From Aphanizomenon flos-aquae FACHB-1287 (GTDB lineage: Bacteria; Cyanobacteriota; Cyanobacteriia; Cyanobacteriales; Nostocaceae): 64,000 nt of DNA. The translations under genes were made by a program, and so were the position numbers. Below the pieces are notes generated by a model, which worked only from the letters and a program-made list of their open reading frames with translations, did not search any database and was not told where the DNA came from. The DNA lies in contig NZ_JACJTO010000009.1 of NCBI RefSeq assembly GCF_014698755.1, positions 1-64,000 on the forward strand, read 5' to 3'. How positions within the stretch are numbered: position 1 is the stretch's first letter; every line of letters starts with the position of its first letter. Of this stretch, positions 55,732 through 63,915 are shown one piece after another.

Positions 55732-55805
55732 CGGGATGTGGCGCAGCTTGGTAGCGCACTTCGTTCGGGACGAAGGGGCCGCTGGTTCGAATCCAGTCAT
55801 CCCGA
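55732..55805 (+). tRNA. tRNA-Pro (anticodon CGG)
   Basis: The cloverleaf is complete: acceptor CGGGATG/CATCCCG, D-arm GCGCAGCTTGGTAGCGC, anticodon stem CTTCG/CGAAG with loop TTCGGGA (CGG, codon CCG), T-arm GCTGGTTCGAATCCAGT. No CCA is encoded. The toxin-antitoxin/nuclease island begins about 130 bp beyond it. Confidence 0.96.
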
Positions 55806-55932
55806 TTGGTGTAGGTTCGCAAGTTAATGTGGTAGTTTGCTGATAATGGCATTTTTTGGTGAGTTGAAACGCTTGGTTATGAGTTGTATTTTGTGTTTTT
55901 TCGAGCAGGGGAAATGCGATATTACCCAATAA

Positions 55933-56544
55933 TTAAGGCTGTGACCGCGACCAACCTAAAAAATCTCCCGTCTTTATAAAATATCTTATACCTGCTTCTC
56001 GTAATATTTGTTTAATTTCTGGTGTACCAAAGTCTGTATGATTTCCACTTAAAAAAACTTTTTGCTCATTTGCAGATGTTTTGGCATGATCAAGAATACA
56101 ATGTAAAATTAAGTTATCTGTAGGATCAGCAATAAATTCGTTTTCCAGACTTGTATTGAGTATATCTGGTTTTAATTGTGTTAATTCTACATTATTAGTA
56201 GCCCATTCTAAAACATCAAAAAGACGAGTGTTAATCTCATTAATTCTCTCATTATTCTTAATTAGGGCTTGTTCTAGACATTGTTTAATTTCTCTAGAGT
56301 ATTGAGAGTTAACATCTCCTTTAAGTTTTTTTACTTCATTCTTTAAGTTATCCCCAAACCGATTACTTCTGTTTCGCTCACTTTCTAGTACAGAAAGAGA
56401 TTCCATACAACAAATTGCAGGAGTTGCTATATTAAGTATTGCTATTGCTTCCGGATCTTGGGGATAAACTAACTTCTCAGTTTTTTGATCTTGATTTTTG
56501 GCAAAATCAATAAAAAAATTAGTTTCTATATAAAGCGTAATCAT
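55933..56544 (-). CDS. PIN-like nuclease domain protein
   Basis: The 203-residue product starts ITLYIETNFFIDFAKN, a PIN-like first strand with Glu in place of the usual Asp, and has EFIADPTDNLILHCILDHA and VFLSGNHTDF near the end; a helical, charged insert lies between. The pattern fits PIN-fold nucleases of the DUF4935 kind. It follows the gene at 56560 by 15 bp on the same strand, so the two form a pair, perhaps toxin and partner. Confidence 0.68.
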   Translation of the reverse strand: MITLYIETNFFIDFAKNQDQKTEKLVYPQDPEAIAILNIATPAICCMESLSVLESERNRSNRFGDNLKNEVKKLKGDVNSQYSREIKQCLEQALIKNNERINEINTRLFDVLEWATNNVELTQLKPDILNTSLENEFIADPTDNLILHCILDHAKTSANEQKVFLSGNHTDFGTPEIKQILREAGIRYFIKTGDFLGWSRSQP

Positions 56545-56559
56545 TAAATTTTCTAACCT

Positions 56560-57012
56560 TTATTGTGCTGCATCAGCAATTTTATCTACAAAGCCTATCT
56601 GAGTTAGTTCTTCTGATTTTGGTGGATTATCTGTTTTCCAATTATCAGCCAAATCTCTCAACCATCCTTCAACTAATGTTTCCAGATAGTATTCAAAAAT
56701 CCTCTTCTTATGACTAAATTCTGGATCATATTCAGACAAAACTTCATGAGTTAGGAAGGTGTAGACATTTTCTAACTTTTCACCATCCCATTTAAAAATC
56801 TTAATTTCTTCACGGGTAGCTGTCATAGCATAAGGAATTATAACTTTATTATGTTCATACTCAAACTTGAGGATATCTTCAACTTTGGCAGTAATATCTT
56901 CTACAATATTTCTAGCTCTAACTTTTGATACTAAAAGTTTATTTCCGTTTTTATCCCAAGCTGTAATGTCAGATAGTTCTATTGTTTTGTTACTAAGTTT
57001 TGTAACGTCCAT
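56560..57012 (-). CDS. hypothetical partner of the PIN-like gene
   Basis: The 150-residue product has TKLSNKTIELSDITAWDKNGNKLLVSKVRARNIVEDI, then PYAMTATREEIKIFKWDGEK and a helical end LVEGWLRDLADNWK. I do not recognise the family. Its adjacency to the PIN-like gene suggests a joint function. Confidence 0.6.
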   Translation of the reverse strand: MDVTKLSNKTIELSDITAWDKNGNKLLVSKVRARNIVEDITAKVEDILKFEYEHNKVIIPYAMTATREEIKIFKWDGEKLENVYTFLTHEVLSEYDPEFSHKKRIFEYYLETLVEGWLRDLADNWKTDNPPKSEELTQIGFVDKIADAAQ

Positions 57013-57057
57013 TTTTTTTTAATCCTCGTGACATTGACGGTTGCAATATTTTTATTA

Positions 57058-57115
57058 TAAATGCGATTCCTAGGTCGCGCTTCGCTATCGCTCTTAACTC
57101 TACATCAATAAATGC
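57058..57115. repeat. GCGATTCCTAGGTCGCGC repeat copy
   Basis: A copy of the repeat seen in the hupL element (9239-9271): TGCGATTCCTAGGTCGCGC followed by TTCGCTATCGCTC, then TTAACTCTACATCA, which links it to the 57851 tandem repeat. Confidence 0.8.
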
Positions 57116-57157
57116 GTTAGTGTAGCTCACAGTCTGGTAAAATTCATCCTATTTATT

Positions 57158-57457
57158 TTATTGAGAATCATCAAAAACAGAGGGAAGATTACGACGACCA
57201 CTTACTACCCGCAAAATTTCAATTCCATCATCCAAGACTCTATAAAAAATTATATAGCCTTCAAGGAGTAATCCTCGCAAATCAGCACGTATTTCTGAGT
57301 AGCTTTTACCACTATTTGGAAAGGAAACTAATTGTTGACATTTACGATTAAATTCCTGGAAAAATTTTTCACCTGCTTCTAGGTTGTTTTGTGAGAAGTA
57401 TTCAGCAATTTCGCTCAGGTCACGACTAGCGAGAATATTAATAACGTAACGATTCAT
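57158..57457 (-). CDS. ParE-type toxin
   Basis: The 99-residue product has YVINILASRDLSEIAEYFSQNNLEAGEKFFQEF and GLLLEGYIIFYRVLDDGIEILRVVSGRRNLPSVF, the ParE fold with its terminal Arg-rich strand. ParE toxins usually poison gyrase. It overlaps the antitoxin stop by 4 bp. Confidence 0.88.
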   Translation of the reverse strand: MNRYVINILASRDLSEIAEYFSQNNLEAGEKFFQEFNRKCQQLVSFPNSGKSYSEIRADLRGLLLEGYIIFYRVLDDGIEILRVVSGRRNLPSVFDDSQ

Positions 57458-57720
57458 TTTTGTACCTGTCGCTGTTGCTGAAAACGATCCAAAATTTGAT
57501 TTACAAATGTTTCACCGTCAATAGGTGCTGTGTGTTCTGAAATTGTGATCGCAGCATCAATTTTTTCGCGCACTTCCTTAACCCATGCTGTCTCAGAACG
57601 ATCATACTCATCTAGCAACTTGAGAGCGATTTCTAGAACTTCTTCTACAGAATGGTATTTTCCGGTTTGCAGCTTTGTTTCAATAAAGCGTTCTTGCTTA
57701 GGTGTGAGACTAATGCTCAT
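57454..57720 (-). CDS. ParD-type antitoxin
   Basis: The 88-residue product contains MSISLTPKQERFIETKLQTG and YHSVEEVLEIALKLLDE, the ribbon-helix-helix of ParD, then a helical tail that would bind the toxin. It is upstream of and coupled to the ParE-type gene. Confidence 0.87.
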   Translation of the reverse strand: MSISLTPKQERFIETKLQTGKYHSVEEVLEIALKLLDEYDRSETAWVKEVREKIDAAITISEHTAPIDGETFVNQILDRFQQQRQVQK

Positions 57721-57850
57721 AGTAAATTTTGATTAAGTTGGCTATACATAATAACTATTGTAATATAATTCCAAAAATTTAATTATTCTCAAGGCTCAAG
57801 GCGTTAGTAAAGATTACCGAAGGTATCGCTATTTATTCTAACATCAGATA

Positions 57851-57967
57851 ATGCGATCACTCCTCACTCTACACCAGAAATGCGATCGCTCTCACTCTAC
57901 ATCCATAATGCGATCGCTCTCACTCTACATTAGAAATGCGATCGCTCTTAACTCTATATCAGAAATG
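57851..57967. repeat. 28-29 bp tandem repeat with embedded HIP1 octamers
   Basis: Four units start ATGCGATC(G/A)CTC (57851, 57880, 57908, 57936) and contain ACTCTACA; three include GCGATCGC. A fifth partial unit ends at 57967, just past the stop of the Mrr-like gene. There are no unique spacers. Confidence 0.9.
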
Positions 57968-57972
57968 CAATA

Positions 57973-58932
57973 TTACTTGCCTGAACTTCCCTCTGCTATT
58001 AATCTATCCAAGTTAATAGTCCATCGTGAACCTAAATTCTCAGCAAGCAACTTTTGTAATGATATTCCTCCCAATAGTTCTATCTGAGGATTTTCGTTAG
58101 CTTTATTGATTGCAGGTTTTGTAAATCCACTTGGAGTAACTAAAACTCCCTTAGTAGCTTTTCTATCTAATACAGTACCTAGTAACTCTTTTAAATCTTT
58201 GACTCCTACATTTTTTGTATGTCTTTTGCACTGAACTATTAATAACTCTCTACGTCCGGGATCATCACGATAACAAACTAAATCAGCACCATCATCTTTA
58301 CTGTATGGTGTCAAATCCACTGAATAGCCCATCTTACGATAAAGTTTTGCCGTTAATGCCTCAAAATCTTTTGGATTAAGTTTAAGAAGCATTTCACTAA
58401 TCTCCTCAGAGGTTTGAGGGTTGCTCAAATATCTAGCCCGAATAAGGGACATCGCATCTGAAAAACCCCTAAATCGTCCATCAGGGAGTAATTGTCCATG
58501 AGCAAAAGAATATGCTCTAAGCACTTCTAAGACTATTTCTGGTTTATTATATGGTAATAAATCTAAAACCCAAGTTATACCTTCCCAAGCACGTCCAGTA
58601 GCTATTAAACGACGATCAAATTCAAGCATTATCTCTGGTCGGTATTTCAAACGGTACTTGAAACCATCAATATCCATAGGAAGAGAACCTGATTCTATAA
58701 GGAATAGTCGAACTAGATTACGAAATTCAGATTCTGAACGAGTATGTATTGTAGCTATATACTCAGTCTTGTGATTATCAGTTGGAAATTCCCAATCAGG
58801 AGTGTAAACTGTGTCATCATTTAATGCGATTAACCATTGTTCCAGCGTTAGTTTTGCACAATCTACCACTGGCTTATCATCTAATTCTAATATCTCTCCA
58901 TCACATTTAATATAGGGATACTTATCTTCCAT
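57973..58932 (-). CDS. Mrr-like restriction endonuclease domain protein
   Basis: The 319-residue product carries in its C-terminal half LNPKDFEALTAKLYRKMGYSVDLTPYSKDDGADLV and LLIVQCKRH, the Mrr catalytic core (E..D..QxK) of the PD-(D/E)xK fold, followed by LLGTVLDRKATKGVLVTPSGFT. The N-terminal 170 residues are a helical region of unknown role. Mrr-type enzymes cut modified or foreign DNA. It lies next to toxin-antitoxin pairs; no methyltransferase accompanies it. Confidence 0.85.
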   Translation of the reverse strand: MEDKYPYIKCDGEILELDDKPVVDCAKLTLEQWLIALNDDTVYTPDWEFPTDNHKTEYIATIHTRSESEFRNLVRLFLIESGSLPMDIDGFKYRLKYRPEIMLEFDRRLIATGRAWEGITWVLDLLPYNKPEIVLEVLRAYSFAHGQLLPDGRFRGFSDAMSLIRARYLSNPQTSEEISEMLLKLNPKDFEALTAKLYRKMGYSVDLTPYSKDDGADLVCYRDDPGRRELLIVQCKRHTKNVGVKDLKELLGTVLDRKATKGVLVTPSGFTKPAINKANENPQIELLGGISLQKLLAENLGSRWTINLDRLIAEGSSGK

Positions 58933-58977
58933 ATTTTTTGTAAATTAGACGTACTAATTTTGGATAATTATGATTGA

Positions 58978-59381
58978 ACTCAGAATTGAATCTTAACAGC
59001 AACAATACGCACATCATGAGTACGTTTACCCATTACCTTATTAGTTGTTACCAAATTTAACCAATTGGGAAAAATGCACAAGTGTTGAATCCTGCAATAA
59101 AACTTTACAATCTTTGCGTTTTACCCAGGTAAAATCCATTGTCTATTGAGAATAGAGTCATTAATTGATCAAATTTGGTATCACCAATACCAATGCACAA
59201 CTTGGACACAATCCTCAAAATCTTAACATTCAACACTTCTGGGAAAAATGTGTTTAGACTCTAAACATTCATCTCCCTGTGCAAGTAACCGAGATATAGC
59301 CTCTGTTGCTAGGTGATGCTGAATATCAGAAGGATTACAGAAGCGCATCACAACATTAGTATCAAGAATATATCTCGTCAT
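58978..59381 (-). pseudogene. decayed PIN-domain toxin gene
   Basis: Starting at an ATG that overlaps the antitoxin stop (ATGA), the frame reads MTRYILDTNVVMRFCNPSD, a clear VapC start, but ends after 52 codons at TAA (59223-59225). Toxin-like sequence continues in other frames: TKFDQLMTLFSI, and finally WLNLVTTNKVMGKRTHDVRI. Frameshifts and stops have destroyed the toxin while its antitoxin remains intact. Confidence 0.8.
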
Positions 59382-59623
59382 TCTTCGTAAATACTATCTC
59401 GATCAAAAGCTTCATCAGGTAAACTTAAACCAGTTTGAGGAAGTTGAGAAACCCATTCACGAAACTCCTTAGTCCTTGCTTCTGGTGTTACTTCTTGCCA
59501 AAATGCTCCAGCATAAGAAACCTGTTTAGTCTGAAACTCAATAAAAGCGATAAAATCAGCTATTTTTTCGAGTTGTTCTTCATTGAGTTTATCTAGTTCT
59601 TGCTTAATTTTTTCTCGCAGCAT
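59378..59623 (-). CDS. antitoxin of a decayed VapBC pair
   Basis: The 81-residue product begins LREKIKQELDKLNEEQLEKIADFIAFIEF, a helical antitoxin start as in other cyanobacterial VapB proteins, then WQEVTPEARTKEFREWVSQLP and an acidic tail. It overlaps the remains of the PIN toxin by 4 bp. The gene is open although the toxin is dead. Confidence 0.75.
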   Translation of the reverse strand: MLREKIKQELDKLNEEQLEKIADFIAFIEFQTKQVSYAGAFWQEVTPEARTKEFREWVSQLPQTGLSLPDEAFDRDSIYEE

Positions 59624-59681
59624 AATAATTTAAGTTTGAGATTGCAATAAATGAGCAAATTAACAAAGTAATACGATTATA

Positions 59682-59837
59682 TCATAATTGTTTATTAGAT
59701 AATACTTGCTGAAGATATTCTGGTAAACTGAAAAAGTTGAAAGCAAATGCAGGTGCTACTGACGTAAATCCTAGATAACCCGTTAAAATTAGACTCAGGA
59801 TTAATACAGAAAAGACTTTTTTGAACTTAGAAAACAT
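59682..59837 (-). CDS. 51-residue exported or membrane peptide
   Basis: The frame reads MFSKFKKVFSVLILSLILTG, then a segment ending in the signal-peptidase-like VAPAFA, then FNFFSLPEYLQQVLSNKQL. The charge pattern (three Lys, hydrophobic core, AxA) is a good signal peptide, leaving a mature peptide of about 19 residues. Family unknown. It lies between antitoxin and pseudogene remains, so its reality rests on the signal-peptide pattern. Confidence 0.45.
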   Translation of the reverse strand: MFSKFKKVFSVLILSLILTGYLGFTSVAPAFAFNFFSLPEYLQQVLSNKQL

Positions 59838-60106
59838 AATGCTAATGAAAACCTAAAATCTTGGTGTTTTCGCTTAGTTAAGGCTTGTTACAAGTATACC
59901 AACTTTAAAGGATTGATTAAGCCATAATTAACAATTTTTTACCTAAAAAACAGCAAAATCCGTATATTTCCGAACTTCAGGCGCTTTAAACCGTAAAATA
60001 ATATAGCAATCCGGAACCATTCATGAGAAAATACTGATATAGATAAAAAGTAACGTGTAAAACTAAGGTGTAGGTGTGAGGATGTGGATGCAGTTATTAG
60101 CAGATT

Positions 60107-60304
60107 TTATCAAAAATTGAAATTGTATTTCTCCTTGAAGATGATCCAAATAGTGGTTATACAGCCACAGCATTAGGCCAATCAATTTTTACTCAAGCCG
60201 ATGATATAGAAACACTGCAATTCATGATTCCTGATACTGTACAATGTCATTTTACCGATAAGGAAAAACGTCCTAAAATTATTCACTTACAAAACATTCT
60301 CTAA
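60107..60304 (+). pseudogene. HicB-like antitoxin gene without start codon
   Basis: The frame reads KIEIVFLLEDDPNSGYTATALGQSIFTQADD, then FMIPDTVQCHF and KRPKIIHL before TAA. This matches the small HicB-like proteins of cyanobacteria. The expected start position holds TTA instead of ATG and a TAG lies two codons further upstream, so translation is doubtful. No HicA gene is next to it. Confidence 0.65.
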
Positions 60305-60309
60305 ACAAC

Positions 60310-60603
60310 ATGAACTTAAAAGATATCAAACAAAAACTATTCCCCATTATCAAAATCATCTCCACCGCACTCATCACCAGCGCTATTGGTTTAGAATTAT
60401 GGAATCTCAATAATCAACTACCCAGTATCTTAACCCCTGCTTTAATCATTGCCCATATTGCCCTATCTGCTCATTTTATTGAAGCATTAATTGCCGCTTA
60501 TTATGCCCCAACACGCAATCAGACAGCAATCAAATATGCAACTTATACATTTTTTGTCGGTACAGTTGGTTTATTAGAATTATGGGAAAATCCTGATACC
60601 TAA
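60310..60603 (+). CDS. small membrane protein of unknown function
   Basis: The 97-residue product has hydrophobic segments near residues 12-28, 37-60 and 74-90, with the start MNLKDIKQKLFPIIKIISTA. A truncated copy of its 5' end lies at 37891-37983. I do not recognise a family by name. It is 78 bp upstream of ychF in the same direction. Confidence 0.65.
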   Translation: MNLKDIKQKLFPIIKIISTALITSAIGLELWNLNNQLPSILTPALIIAHIALSAHFIEALIAAYYAPTRNQTAIKYATYTFFVGTVGLLELWENPDT

Positions 60604-60681
60604 AATATTCTCCCCAGTTTCTCTACCATCTCCACCGGTTTGAATTATCCTTATACTTGACACCAAAATCTAAAATCTACA

Positions 60682-61773
60682 ATGCTAAGAGCCGGAATTG
60701 TCGGACTTCCCAACGTCGGAAAATCAACCTTATTTAACGCTGTAGTCGCTAACGCTAAGGCTGAAGCCGCTAACTTCCCATTTTGTACCATTGAACCCAA
60801 TGTTGGCATGGTCTCAGTCCCCGACGACCGGTTAAACGTTTTAGCAAAAATTGCTACCTCAGTACAAACAGTACCCGCCCGTGTCGAATTTGTGGATATT
60901 GCCGGTTTGGTCAAAGGTGCAAGTCAAGGAGAAGGACTAGGTAATCAATTTTTATCCCACATTCGAGAAGTTGATGCCATAGTTCATGTTGTCCGTTGTT
61001 TTGAAAATGATGATATCATTCATGTAGCCGGTTCTGTTGACCCAGCCAGAGATATTGAAATCATTAATTTAGAACTTGGTTTATCAGATTTATCCCAAAT
61101 TGAAAAACGCATTGATAGAACTCGCAAACTTGCACGCACTAGTAAAGATGCACAATTTGAAGTGACAATTTTAGAAAAATTAGCCGCTACTTTAAATGAA
61201 GGTAAATCCGTTCGTCAAATAAGTTTAAATACCGAAGAATCCGAAATTATTAAAGGCTTAGGATTACTTACTAATAAACCAATTATTTACGCTGCTAATG
61301 TCTCTGAAGAAGACCTAGCAACAGGTAATAATTTTGTCGAAAAAGTTCGAGAAGTCGCTGCGATTGAAAATGCCCAAGTTGTCATTGTTTCTGCTCAAGT
61401 AGAAGCAGAATTAGTGGAATTACCAGAAGCAGATAAAGCTGATTTTCTAGAATCTTTAGGTGTCAAAGAAGGTGGTTTAAAATCCTTAATTCGTGCAACT
61501 TACACCCTTTTAGGTTTGCGGACTTATTTCACCTGTGGACCAAAAGAAACCCGCGCTTGGACAATTAATGCCGGAATGTCTGCACCCCAAGCCGCAGGAG
61601 TCATTCACTCTGATTTTGAACGGGGATTTATTCGCGCAGAAACTGTGGCTTATAACGATTTAGTAACACACGGCTCAATGAATGCGGCCAAAGAAAAAGG
61701 CTTAGTTAGAAGTGAAGGAAAAGAGTATATTGTTCAAGAAGGTGATGTAATGTTATTCCGATTTAATGTCTAG
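60682..61773 (+). CDS. ychF: ribosome-binding ATPase YchF
   Basis: YchF (363 residues) is an Obg-related P-loop ATPase that binds ribosomes and modulates translation under stress. GIVGLPNVGKSTLFN is the P-loop, FVDIAGLVKGASQGEGLGNQFL the G3 region, YAANVSEEDL the relaxed G4 (NxxE rather than NKxD, giving ATP preference), and VAYNDLVTHGS..KGLVRSEGKEYIVQEGDVMLFRFNV the TGS-like C-terminus. Confidence 0.96.
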   Translation: MLRAGIVGLPNVGKSTLFNAVVANAKAEAANFPFCTIEPNVGMVSVPDDRLNVLAKIATSVQTVPARVEFVDIAGLVKGASQGEGLGNQFLSHIREVDAIVHVVRCFENDDIIHVAGSVDPARDIEIINLELGLSDLSQIEKRIDRTRKLARTSKDAQFEVTILEKLAATLNEGKSVRQISLNTEESEIIKGLGLLTNKPIIYAANVSEEDLATGNNFVEKVREVAAIENAQVVIVSAQVEAELVELPEADKADFLESLGVKEGGLKSLIRATYTLLGLRTYFTCGPKETRAWTINAGMSAPQAAGVIHSDFERGFIRAETVAYNDLVTHGSMNAAKEKGLVRSEGKEYIVQEGDVMLFRFNV

Positions 61774-62174
61774 CAATTAATGAATTAACACAGTTTAAAT
61801 TAGCCAAGACATATATCCAAATAAATTCTTGTCTGGTGGGTTTCTGCCTACCTAACACCGAAAATATATGTCTTCCCTGGTCTTTTTTACAGCTTAAATT
61901 CAATTCTCAATCTTCATCTTTAATAACAAGTCCCAATAACTTACAGCAGTTCCCGCTATTATAAAGTACAGATATGAATAATTAAACTCTTGTGGTGCGG
62001 GCATCTTGCCCGCCAATAGTGTACAAAATCACATTAATATCATCTATAAACAGATGCAGTTATTTTTTAAAAACCATATCTACGGGTGGTACGCAAGTGT
62101 TATTAGTACAGACTATCCATCTTAGCATCAGTAACAAATTTTGCGTTTATTGCTGAGAAATTTAGTAAATATAC
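61774..62174. other. intergenic region with palindromic repeats
   Basis: GGTGCGGGCATCTTGCCCGCC (61994-62014 region) is a strong palindrome of a common cyanobacterial family; TTACAGCAGTTCCCGCTATT (61938-61957 region) resembles the fragment at 30437 in the opposite sense. The rest is AT-rich with no gene seen. Confidence 0.6.
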
Positions 62175-62203
62175 TTGACAGATTGATAATTGCTATGTAA
62201 TCT
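62175..62203 (+). promoter_or_regulatory. candidate promoter of the decarboxylase gene
   Basis: A perfect TTGACA (62175-62180) is followed after 17 bases by TAATCT, a weak -10 hexamer, about 80 bp before the start codon. Alternative -10 elements are possible. Confidence 0.4.
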
Positions 62204-62283
62204 ATAAAAAGTTGACTTGTAATTCAAGTTACTCAAAAAAAGTTTATCGTCTATACAATTACTAAGACTAAGGCTAGATAGTT

Positions 62284-63777
62284 ATGCAGTATATAGATAC
62301 AGAAAGCTTGATCACCAAGGAGGGGGTTTTTGATGATCAATTATTTCGGCAAAGCGCTGAGATAGTTGTATCCAAATTAGAAAAATACTTAGCTGACTCA
62401 TCAATCAGAGGACTAGCACTCAGTAATCCTTATGACTTGTCCCAAACAGCAAAAGAGATTATGAATCAGGGACAGAACGATAAGGCTTTATGCAATCAAG
62501 AAAAGCTAGAAGCAATTATTGATTTATACATTAAAACCGGAATACAAGTGTACTCACCCGGTTATATGGGGCGACAATTTTCTGGTGTAATTCCCTTAGC
62601 CGCTCTGATTGATTTAATTAGTTCCATTGTCAGTCAACCCTCCTCCTTCTATGAAGCAGGGCAATTACCCAACGTAGTTGAGCGGATTATGGCCGATGAG
62701 TTTAACCAATTTATTGGTTGGAATCCTGATACTTTTGCCATGGTGACGACCTCCGGGGGGACATTAGGTAATTTAACCGCTCTTTTAGCAGCTAGAAACG
62801 AAAAATTTCCCCAGATTTGGTCAGAAGGTATTTCTGCATTGGGAGATCAATATCGTCCGGCCATTGCTGTGAGTGAAGATGCACATTATGGCATTTGTCG
62901 GGCTGCAGGGATTATGGGAATCGGAGAAAATCAAATTATCCGTTTACCAATTAATCAGAAAAAACAAATCTGTATAGACCAGGTACGTCCTACCCTAGAA
63001 GCAGCAGAGAAACGGGGGCTAAAGATTTTCTGTGTGGTAGCTTCAGCAGGAACTACTTCCGTAGGTGCTTTTGATACAATTGATGAATTAGCACAAATCA
63101 CCAAAGAGAAAAATATCTGGCTTCATATTGACGGCGCTCATGGTGCTAGTTTACTGGTTTCTGACCAGTTGCGTCACAAATTAAAAGGAATTGAAAACGC
63201 AGATTCCTTTGTCTTAGACGCTCACAAAATGATGTTTTTACCTGGGGTGTGTACCCTTCTTTTCTATAAGAATAAAGAAAAGAGCTATGGAGCATTTCGT
63301 CAGAACGCTAGTTATGTCTTTGAAAAAGTTCCTGATATCTATACTCAATTCGATAGTGCAGAACAGAATTTTGAATGCACTAAAAGACCCCTAATTATGA
63401 ACTTGTGGGTATTATGGGCACTTTATGGAAAGGACATATTTGCCAATAAGATCGAGTATTTATGCCAGTTGACCCAAGAAGCCTATCAAATACTCCAACA
63501 GGAACCAGATTTCCAGACCATTCATCAACCAGAGGTGAATATCCTTTGTTTCCGATATGTACCTTCTAATGTGAGTGATAATCTGTTATCTGATTTTCAG
63601 TTAGCAATTAGAAATAGAATTAGGGAAGGAGGTAAATTCTTCATCTCCAAGGTAGAAATTGATGGAATTAACTCTTTGCGTGTCGTTTTCATGAATCACA
63701 GAATTAATACTAATCACTTTCATGAATTGCTAGATGAAATTAGAAAAATTGGATTGGAATTAATTAGCGGAACTTAG
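62284..63777 (+). CDS. PLP-dependent amino-acid decarboxylase (group II)
   Basis: The 497-residue product has TTSGGTLGNLTALLAAR, SEDAHYGICRAAGIMG, ASAGTTSVGAFD, HIDGAHGAS (Asp283 and the stacking His near it) and LDAHKMMFLPG with Lys315 as the PLP lysine. This is the glutamate/DOPA/diaminobutyrate decarboxylase family; the overall length fits L-2,4-diaminobutyrate decarboxylases best. It begins a probable operon with the next gene, and a diamine-based pathway such as siderophore or polyamine synthesis is possible but not shown. Confidence 0.87.
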   Translation: MQYIDTESLITKEGVFDDQLFRQSAEIVVSKLEKYLADSSIRGLALSNPYDLSQTAKEIMNQGQNDKALCNQEKLEAIIDLYIKTGIQVYSPGYMGRQFSGVIPLAALIDLISSIVSQPSSFYEAGQLPNVVERIMADEFNQFIGWNPDTFAMVTTSGGTLGNLTALLAARNEKFPQIWSEGISALGDQYRPAIAVSEDAHYGICRAAGIMGIGENQIIRLPINQKKQICIDQVRPTLEAAEKRGLKIFCVVASAGTTSVGAFDTIDELAQITKEKNIWLHIDGAHGASLLVSDQLRHKLKGIENADSFVLDAHKMMFLPGVCTLLFYKNKEKSYGAFRQNASYVFEKVPDIYTQFDSAEQNFECTKRPLIMNLWVLWALYGKDIFANKIEYLCQLTQEAYQILQQEPDFQTIHQPEVNILCFRYVPSNVSDNLLSDFQLAIRNRIREGGKFFISKVEIDGINSLRVVFMNHRINTNHFHELLDEIRKIGLELISGT

Positions 63778-63915
63778 TTAAAAATTAATAGTCAGTAAAT
63801 GGGTGACTGTTGTAAAAAGCTATAAATTTTCAATAATTAGGCTTAAACAGGCGAAAAATATCGAAAAACTGCTTTTATAGCTTTTTGTAAATCTAATAAA
63901 TAACAGGAGAAAAAA

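Noticed and set aside
55726-55929. A 67-codon frame on the minus strand ending over the tRNA
   Set aside because: It includes the reverse complement of tRNA-Pro, a well-known source of spurious proteins with MTGFEPAAPSS.
57851-57967. Possible CRISPR array from four 28-bp units
   Set aside because: Units abut without spacers and contain the HIP1 octamer; it is a simple tandem repeat.
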